From contig JADNRV010000168.1 of NCBI GenBank assembly GCA_015499995.1, positions 45,804 through 109,803 on the forward strand: DNA of 64,000 nt. The letters are read 5' to 3'. Made by a program: the position numbers and the translations under genes. This DNA is from Flammula alnicola (Eukaryota > Basidiomycota > Agaricomycetes > Agaricales > Strophariaceae). Numbering within the stretch: the stretch's first letter is position 1; the number at the start of each line of letters is the position of its first letter. Positions 57,434-64,000 of this stretch are shown piece after piece. The notes below the pieces were generated by a model. It saw nothing but the letters and a program-made list of their open reading frames with translations, made no database searches and was not told where the DNA came from.

Positions 57434-57858
57434 GGAACATACGCTTAACGTATCAAGTACGGCTTTCGGATCCCTTCAGACAACACTCAGCTTGGGGGTG
57501 AATTAGGAGAAGGAAAGCGTTCCAGACACTACAAATCTGATCCACTTACAATGGTAGGACGTGTGAAATTCCCGGCGTTTGCCGAAGGAGAGTGTTTTGG
57601 CTGCTCGAGGCTACGCTCACCAACGACCGCCCGACAAAACCCATCAAGGTGAGCACAGTTCTCGGTCTACACACCTTCTAAACCGCTGCGTCGGAATCCC
57701 ATGGCGAATGCGATTCAGGAGAACCCGGATTCTCGTACTTTCGCTGCGCTTTTCGGGTGGATGGGACATACTCGTTGTGGATGACGCGCGGCTGAGGGGA
57801 AATCCATGTTGGGAATCTTGACTGACCATTGTATTTTGTCCCTGTTGCCGTTCTACAG
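57434..57858. promoter_or_regulatory. Divergent promoter region, F-box and eL24
   Basis: 425 bases between the F-box start (57433, minus) and the eL24 start codon (57859, plus). The plus side should hold a strong ribosomal-protein promoter and 5' untranslated sequence. Open frames here are short and not supported. No specific binding site is identified. Confidence 0.35.
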
Positions 57859-58506
57859 ATGGTGCGTTAAGTTCCGTCTTGTAGGCTGCGGACTATCTCT
57901 GACTCTTTGTTTCCCGAGTTTAGAAGCTCGAGATCGACTCTTTCTCCGGGTACCGTATCTACCCCAGCAAGGGCAAACTTTTTGTCCGTGGCGACAGCAA
58001 AGTGCGCCTTTCATCTTGTCCCCCTTGCAACCCCACCAAAAAGCCCAACTTCTCATATAATATAATATAACCCCAGGTCTTCCGCTTTGCCAGCTCAAAA
58101 AATGCGTCCCTCTTCCTCCAACGCAAGAACCCCCGCAAGATCGCCTGGACAGTAGTGTACCGCAGGATGCACAAGAAGGGCATCACTGAGGAGATCGCCA
58201 AGAAGCGCTCACGCAAGACCGTGAAGCACCAACGTGGTATCGTCGGTGCCGATCTCGCCACCATCGCTGCCAGGCGCAACCAGACCGCTGCCGTCCGCAC
58301 ACAACAACGATTGGCCGCTATCACCAAGGCCAAGTCAGAGAAGAAGGAGAAGGAGGTCAAGAAGGCGAAGGTGAGTTGACAAAATATCGCTATTCCTACT
58401 TCTTGGATTCTAATTTCCCAACTCTTCGCAGCCTTCTCGCCCGGCTGTTCCTTCAGGCCCCAAGGTGTCGAAGCAGCAGATGAAGGGAGGCAAGGGAGGA
58501 CGATAG
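57859..58506 (+). CDS. RPL24: 60S ribosomal protein eL24
   Basis: A component of the cytosolic large ribosomal subunit at the subunit interface. Four exons (57859-57861, 57924-58001, 58077-58370, 58432-58506) join in phase to 149 residues, the normal length. The conserved blocks EIDSFSGYRIYPSKGKLFVR, VFRFASSKNASLF, KNPRKIAWTVVYRRMHKKG and KRSRKTVKHQRGIVGA are all intact, ending in a Lys/Gly-rich tail. The first exon is the ATG alone, then GTGCGT. A presumed highly expressed gene in an ordinary chromosomal setting. Confidence 0.95.
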
Positions 58507-58638
58507 AGAGGTTACTGCACTATTCCACGATTTATGCACCACATCAGCTCTCTATGCCATGTAGTATGCATACCACCCATTTCACAAGCTGTCTGTTGCG
58601 TCTTCGCTGAAATGGTTCATGCCCACTCGCTGTTGGTT

Positions 58639-58935
58639 TCAAGCATTATGCCTATACCCTTCTAGGTTATCTTCATCGCCGAGAATTTCACCATGCATGA
58701 GCGCTTGAATTCTGAGACACGCCTCTTCTCTGTCTAAAGTCATTTGTTTTGTTGATGCCGAAGGTTCCGAAGATGCGACACAGAAAGACGGTCGGTTTTT
58801 ATCAGTTTGCGGAATGCCTGTAATATGGTGCCAAGTGGCCAGCCAATCGCAAAAGTGAAGCAAGGACGGCCTGATAGTTTGATGATCATTGACTTCAGCA
58901 ATTGGCAAGCAGCAACGCAACTTAGTTAATTCCAT
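58639..58935 (-). CDS. Doubtful single-exon ORF
   Basis: A 98-residue minus-strand frame from ATG 58935 to 58639. Amino acid use is natural, with a hydrophobic centre (LLHFCDWLATWHHITG) and an acidic C-terminus, but no family is recognised. It lies in the 3' region between eL24 and the synaptobrevin gene, where untranslated sequence is expected. The rest of 58507-59240 has nothing else to report. Confidence 0.25.
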   Translation of the reverse strand: MELTKLRCCLPIAEVNDHQTIRPSLLHFCDWLATWHHITGIPQTDKNRPSFCVASSEPSASTKQMTLDREEACLRIQALMHGEILGDEDNLEGYRHNA

Positions 58936-59240
58936 CACCAGAAATTACACACAGAAGCATCATCATAATGGGAAAAACTACTGAAAAGAAGAGGAATAAC
59001 TAATGGTCCAAATGGTTTGTCTGTCATCGAAGGGCCTACACTCCCCGATACACACCTTATGAGGAACTACTTCCCACCATTGGGCGAAAAGATTTACAAG
59101 AAGGTTCCAAAATCGACGTTGGTGGGGCGAAGAAGAAAAGTTGAATTAACAAAAGGACATAGATACAACAACACAGCGAAAGGGAAGCTCGAGGAGCGAT
59201 GGGCGGCATGGGGTGTGGATGTTGGGTGCGAGAAGGCAGC

Positions 59241-59965
59241 TTAGTGGTGTGTTGCCCGCACAATCGACACGATGATGATGACGAGGATGACGATGATGGC
59301 TACACCAATGATGATGCGCATCTAGAACACAGAAATAAATCAGTGCCAGCTTCACCAACAGGAGAAAAATGCCCGACCTTCATATCCTTCCACCTAGGTT
59401 ACGACGGGTATTGTGTTCATGAGCGTTACTTGGATATTAGGCACATATAGACTTACCACATGTTCTAGAGACAAAATAACATGAGCATGACTATCTTTGG
59501 TGCAAGAAACGGGACAACGACATACCTTGCGCACACGGTTCGCACCACGACGGAATCCTTGTGCCGAAACCGCAAGGTTATCTAAACAACAACAACACTC
59601 ATCAGCACCAACATCTCCACAACACAACGCAACGCAGGCGCCTCGCATGCAGCACATGCAGCCGACCCCACACCAGCCCGCAATTCGCAAGAGCAGAAAA
59701 CGCACCTGTCTTATCCTGTAGCGAGTCCAACCGCTCTCCGCGCTCCGCAACCTTTGTGATGTTATCCCTCATAATACCAACCGTGTCGTCGATTTGCGCC
59801 TGAATAGCGGCCGTTTTTGCGTTTCCCTGGCTCGGCCCAGCAGCTGGACCTCCAGCGGGAGCGCCGTTGCGGGGCAGATATGGGTCGTAAGGTTCAGACC
59901 TGTATGACGAAGCAAAGGTTCAGCAGCAAGTCTGAGAATACGTATTGGGGCCACAACACGGACAT
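59241..59965 (-). CDS. SNC1: Synaptobrevin R-SNARE (Snc1/VAMP type) with microexons
   Basis: The vesicle SNARE of exocytosis, pairing with Sso1 and Sec9. Six coding exons (59965-59964, 59899-59706, 59581-59526, 59464-59457, 59393-59378, 59321-59241) join in phase to 118 residues. A short Pro/Gly-rich start ([12 protein letters not shown]) precedes the SNARE helix ([20 protein letters not shown]..) with the central Arg in the zero layer, then FRRGANRV, the MWWKDMKM motif and a C-terminal anchor ([19 protein letters not shown]). Two exons have only 8 and 16 bases, encoding NMW and WKDMK. The start codon appears to be split AT|G by the first intron; an alternative start near 60148 would add about 40 unconserved residues. 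Confidence 0.85.
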
Positions 59966-60401
59966 TATAGGGGCGTATGGATCTGCAGCGTGGGTTCTGT
60001 GAGTATAACGTGTTTTATGAGGTTCAAAGAGTGTGTGCTGACCGTATCAAACGAGTATTGGGGATGGAGGAGGTGGTCGTTGGCAGAGTCGTTGGCAGGC
60101 CGCTCCTTCGACACTGCTTCAATGTTTTCCCCACGGCGTGACTTCATCCTGTGACTGCGCAGTAACTGTCCGCATAGCATTCAGATTATGAGTAAAAGAG
60201 TATAACTAAGGGTATAAACGAGAAAAATGATATAAAGTACAGAGGCGTACAGGCTAAAAGGAAAATATAAATGTAATCAAAGAACAAAGTCAATAATTCA
60301 ACGTCGAGTCGACACAACAAGTTGGAATCAAATGAAAAATAAAGAACGAAATGGAATATAGAGAAACAGACAACAAATGTCCATAAATCTCAACTGGGGT
60401 T
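59966..60401. other. Intergenic, upstream of synaptobrevin
   Basis: It holds the synaptobrevin 5' side and the kinase 3' flank, with AT-rich sequence at 60180-60400. The minus-strand frame 60180-59965 could be an alternative N-terminus but is not conserved in character. Confidence 0.35.
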
Positions 60402-63400
60402 CTACTCTTCTTCTTCTCCCTCATCCTCTTCCTGAATAGCAGCAGGCCCAGAACGAGCTGCAGGGAGCTGCCTGCGGCCAGCCCTCGATTCAGACGAATC
60501 ATACCCTGTGTCGGGCGGCAGCGGCGATAAACGTTCAGCCGGCGAATGTCCTGCCTTTTGCCTCGACCCACCCCCGTTCGAACTAGCGCTCGACGTACTT
60601 CCGCTCCTCGTCGTCCGCTTCGAGGCGCCTCGATGGCCTCTGGGCGCCGGAGAGAGCGTGACAGGTTTTGGCTCTATCACGACCGGATGAGCCGATGACG
60701 CCGAGGCCGACGTGCCCATTTGTCCAAGCCCGCCCGCAAACGCCGGAATATCATCGTCCTCATCGACCCAATCGCTGTCGTCTCCTGCAGCCGTATATGT
60801 CATCTTCCCACCAGAGAAGACATCCCTAATAGACGTCGGCTCCGTCGACGGTAAGATGGCGAGCACCTCAATCGGGAGGTGCGCCGTCCGCGATGACCAG
60901 CCAGGAGGCTCGATACCCCACGACTTCTTCCAGCTCGAGCGGCCAACCGATCCGCTTGCAAACGCAGGGCTCTGGAATGGGCCCTGCCGCTTTTGCGCAA
61001 CGAAGGTGGTAGTGCTGCCGCCGCCACTACTGCTACTCGGCCGCTTGGAACTATCGTCCGTCGACCTCCTTGAGCGCGTCTTGAAGGGCGAAGACGTCCT
61101 CGGCATGCCTTCGCTCTCCGATGGCTCATACCACGACGTCGGGCGTGACGAAGGCGGTGAATGGATCGAAGACGCCGCCGAGTTCGAACGCACATGAGGT
61201 GGTCTCCCAACTGGCGTCATCTGGCGCACGACCCGCGTCGACGAACCCGAGCCCCCACGGCGATGGTACTTCTGCATCGGCGACGATGTGCGCAGATGGA
61301 TCGACCCCGCAGAGCTCTGTGACGGCGATTTGCGGTGCCGTGGCTGCATCGAGATGCTCCTGATCGACGAAGGCCGGGACGAATGCTCTCCTCTCTCCGA
61401 ATTGGGCGTGTGGCTCCCAAAGGACCGCCGGGCGGGTATCTGTGGCGAATCCAGGACTATCATCTGCACAGACGTCCCAGACGACCTGCGCGAATTGACC
61501 GAGCTCGAACGTCGGGAGGATATCGAAGGCCGATGCGTGCGGGGCGCGCTTCTCGAAGCAAACTTGCCGTTCGATACGCTTCCCCTTCGCCCAGGGGGTA
61601 TGGGACGAGCAACACCCGGATGGCCTGCAACGTTGCCCGCGGCTGTAGAGTCAGCATCCTTGCGCTTCCCCTTCCGATCCTCATTAAACCAGAGCCTGAA
61701 CGCAGTCAACAAATTCGCCCGATTCCTATTCGCACCGGCAGGGGGCTTGCCGACAGCTGGCGCCGACTCGGAGAAGTCAGGCGCGCTATGCGAGTGCAAC
61801 ATCTCTCCACGAGCATTGACAGCCGAAACCGCACTGTCCGCCTGAATATGACCCGGTTGCGTAAGCGATTCCTTCACTTCCGCTAGCACCCATGGCGAGC
61901 CCATCTGCGCCGTGCCATGCATCTGTTCACTAGGTGGCGGCGTCGTCGGCACAGCGTACTCCTTCGAAGCTTTCAGCGGAGGAGATTTCGTAATCTTCGA
62001 CGAACCACCACTACCATGAGACGACCTCGGCTCATCACCACTTGCCACCCGTCTATCTCTATCCATATCCCTCGACCGTTCCCTATCGCGCTCCTTCTCC
62101 TCTCTGACCGCCTCGGACGACTTCTTTCTAACTAACCCGGCCGCCTCTAATGCTGTTGTCGCTCGCTGCATGATGCTGACGCTTCCTGCTCTGTTTTTCC
62201 TCCCTTTCGAGCTACTGTCCTTCACGCTTCCACTGGGCGTAGACGGATGCGATCGCCCTGAATCACCGGTGATAGTTGAAGAAGACGGCGACAACAGAGG
62301 GTTCCTCGTGGGCGACACGGGACGCGGAGGTGTAGAGGGTCGCGCGGAAAAAGTAGGCGTCGGTGGCACCAGGGCAAACTTCGGCGCACCAGGGGGCAAG
62401 TCGACCGTCTGTGCCTCAGCAGGCCCATACGTCTGCACTCCCATCGAAACTTTATTCCGCTTCTTCTTGGCAGATTTCTGCCGAGGCACGCCACCATCCA
62501 GCTTGAGTTCTCGCTCGGGCGACGACTCCTCCATGTCAGTGGGCGACGCCACCAACGCCGCAGATGTAGATTCGCCGTCTTCCAAGACAGGCTTTTCGCC
62601 CTTCTTGCGGAGCATCCACCAAAGCGCACCGGAGGCGTCGCAGGCATATGAGAGCACCGAATGCACGATCTGCGCGGTGTCGAACCCGAGCAAGGCCAGC
62701 GTGTTTAATAAATGACGCTCCGGCGGAGTCGAGAACATGACAGGAGTGCGTGCAGTGAGCAAGCTCATAAAGTCCAAATCACGAGCAGAAGGAATGGGTA
62801 GTGGCGTGGGTGTTTTCTCAATGGTCGGCGAAGCCGAATCCGATAAAATCGAAGAAACAGACCGTCGTTTGGTCCGTGCGGGGTGCGGACTGGATGTGAA
62901 GGTGGCGCTTTTGAGTTGGGAATAGAGGACCATATGAGCGGCGAAGGAGTGTGGCGACGTGGTTGGTCATCGCGGCCCTCTTCCATCACGGTAGCTGGCT
63001 GCCTGTCTCCAGTTTTGGCTAGTCTCGAAGATAAGGATTCTAGGTCCGAGGTGGGCGTTTTGCGGATAGTTAAGTTACTGGGAAGGCGAGGAATGGAGGG
63101 CGTATTACTTATGTTATTATCGCTGCTCTCGAAAGGATCGCTTGAATATTCGTCTGGTGTGGTGGGGGTAGAAGAGACAAGGTCAGGATGTTTGATAAGT
63201 GGGGAGAAAGAATCCTGGGTGGAGGCTTCAGATGACCCGGGTGCAGTACCTTGTGAATTGCGCCTAGACTCGTCCTCCGGTGTGGCAGGTCGAGTAGAAG
63301 GAAAAGGGGGCATAGCGGACACGGGGGAATCGGGTTCGTATGTGAGTTTGCCAGAAGTGAACCATGGATGGGCAAGTATCTGAGGGATGGTTAAGCGTTT

Positions 63401-64000
63401 CATAATATCCTTCACAAGAATATTCTTGATCAGGTCTCGGGATTCTGCAAAGTTGTGAGTATAAGTAACGCATGAAGCCGTCTATATTCCATACCTAAAG
63501 ATAGCCAAACTGGATCTTCAAAATCTCCTTGAATAATTTTAGCGCGCATTACATCTTCGTCGTCGTCATCAAATGGTAATGTGCCGGTTAAAAGACAGTA
63601 TAGAATGATTCCCAATGACCAAACGTCGACCTCTGAAACTGTAAGAAACATCAAGTGAAAATAATCGGAAAAAAGCTCACCTGGTCCTTGGTACTTCTGT
63701 CCTTGCAACATCTCCGGAGAGGCATATCCAGTCGTTCCGCAAAAGGTTTCCATAAAGGTTCCACGTTCAAATTCTCTAGTAAATCCAAAATCTCCGAGCT
63801 TGACCCGACATCGTTCATCGAGGAGGACGTTCTCGAGTTTTAGATCCCGATGGACGATGTTGTTGTCGTGTAGGTATGCCACGGCCAGACACAGCTGGCC
63901 GAATATAACTCTCGTCTCGTCTTCTGACAAACGACCCTTTTCAACAAGGTAGTCGAATAGTTCACCGCCGCAGCAGAGTTCCGTTACTATCCAGATGTGT
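60402..64000 (-). CDS. CAMK-type Ser/Thr protein kinase, N-terminus outside window
   Basis: The window cuts off the ATP-binding lobe. Visible kinase elements are the catalytic loop HRDLKLENVLLD, GDFGF, the activation segment CGTTGYASPEML, DVWSLGIILYCLLTGTLPFD, and the end of the C-lobe (RLTIPQILAHPWF). Short introns lie near 63695-63630 and 63500-63430. A very long, Ser-rich, basic tail follows (62933-60402, over 840 residues), with a conserved-looking block RDLDFMSLLTARTPVMFSTP and an acidic end EEDEGEEEE. The kinase frame and the tail frame (FAAHMVLYSQLKS) meet near 62945-62985 without a usable splice acceptor and differ by one base. The fold suggests an Snf1/Kin-like branch; substrates cannot be inferred. 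Confidence 0.8.

Noticed and set aside
59965..60180. Extended synaptobrevin N-terminus
   Set aside because: The frame is open but not conserved in character, and its join to the SEPYDPY exon needs a weak donor; the AT|G start gives the usual 118-residue length.

Overview
The window looks like chromosomal DNA of a mushroom-forming basidiomycete (Agaricomycete). The evidence is the many short (about 40-70 base) GT..AG introns, a sphingolipid C9-methyltransferase, an SPX-RING protein, a CSC1/OSCA channel, and repeat families typical of Agaricomycetes (Plavaka transposons, a chromodomain Ty3/gypsy element, hAT-type miniature elements, a DUF6698-like protein). There are two compartments with a sharp border near 38.7 kb.

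Bases 1-38,660 are a mobile-element graveyard. From the left: a GC-rich repeat with an RNA polymerase III A/B box (1-1,097); three intron-containing minus-strand genes of unknown function (1,339-5,445) lying inside what looks like a plus-strand LTR element, since a purine tract and a 1.48 kb LTR follow at 5,901-7,389; a short ORF with four SUMO-interaction-like motifs (7,427-7,699); and a small coiled-coil gene (9,193-9,763). A minus-strand Plavaka transposase pseudogene follows, whose pieces run from 35,625 down to 9,804. It is broken twice: by a 10.6 kb Ty3/gypsy chromovirus (10,854-21,494, 477-bp LTRs, CTTTT target duplication) and by a second, 10.7 kb Plavaka element (24,819-35,531). The chromovirus contains a 919-bp foldback element and a hAT-type miniature element, which in turn contains a truncated LINE. 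The second Plavaka carries a plus-strand transposase and a divergent minus-strand partner gene; the partner is broken by a 4.4 kb hAT-type element that holds a smaller relative of itself and a 1.46 kb solo LTR. A DUF6698-like gene (36,457-38,660) has another hAT-type miniature element in its last exon. Most stop codons inside these elements are TGA where an arginine CGA is expected, which points to decay by C-to-T change at CpG.

Bases 39,359-64,000 are a compact set of ordinary cellular genes on both strands: an ER-type UBX protein (ERAD), an essential myosin light chain, a possible proteasome-assembly chaperone, a CSC1/OSCA cation channel, the mitochondrial release factor 1, an SPX-RING ubiquitin ligase, the sphingolipid C9-methyltransferase, an F-box/LRR-like protein, ribosomal protein eL24, an R-SNARE synaptobrevin and the C-terminal part of a CAMK-type protein kinase that runs off the end. 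They share no pathway; the link is gene density and frequent very small first or internal exons. Three single-base losses in two otherwise well-conserved genes suggest residual base-calling errors. All gene models were spliced by eye from conserved frames and GT..AG signals.
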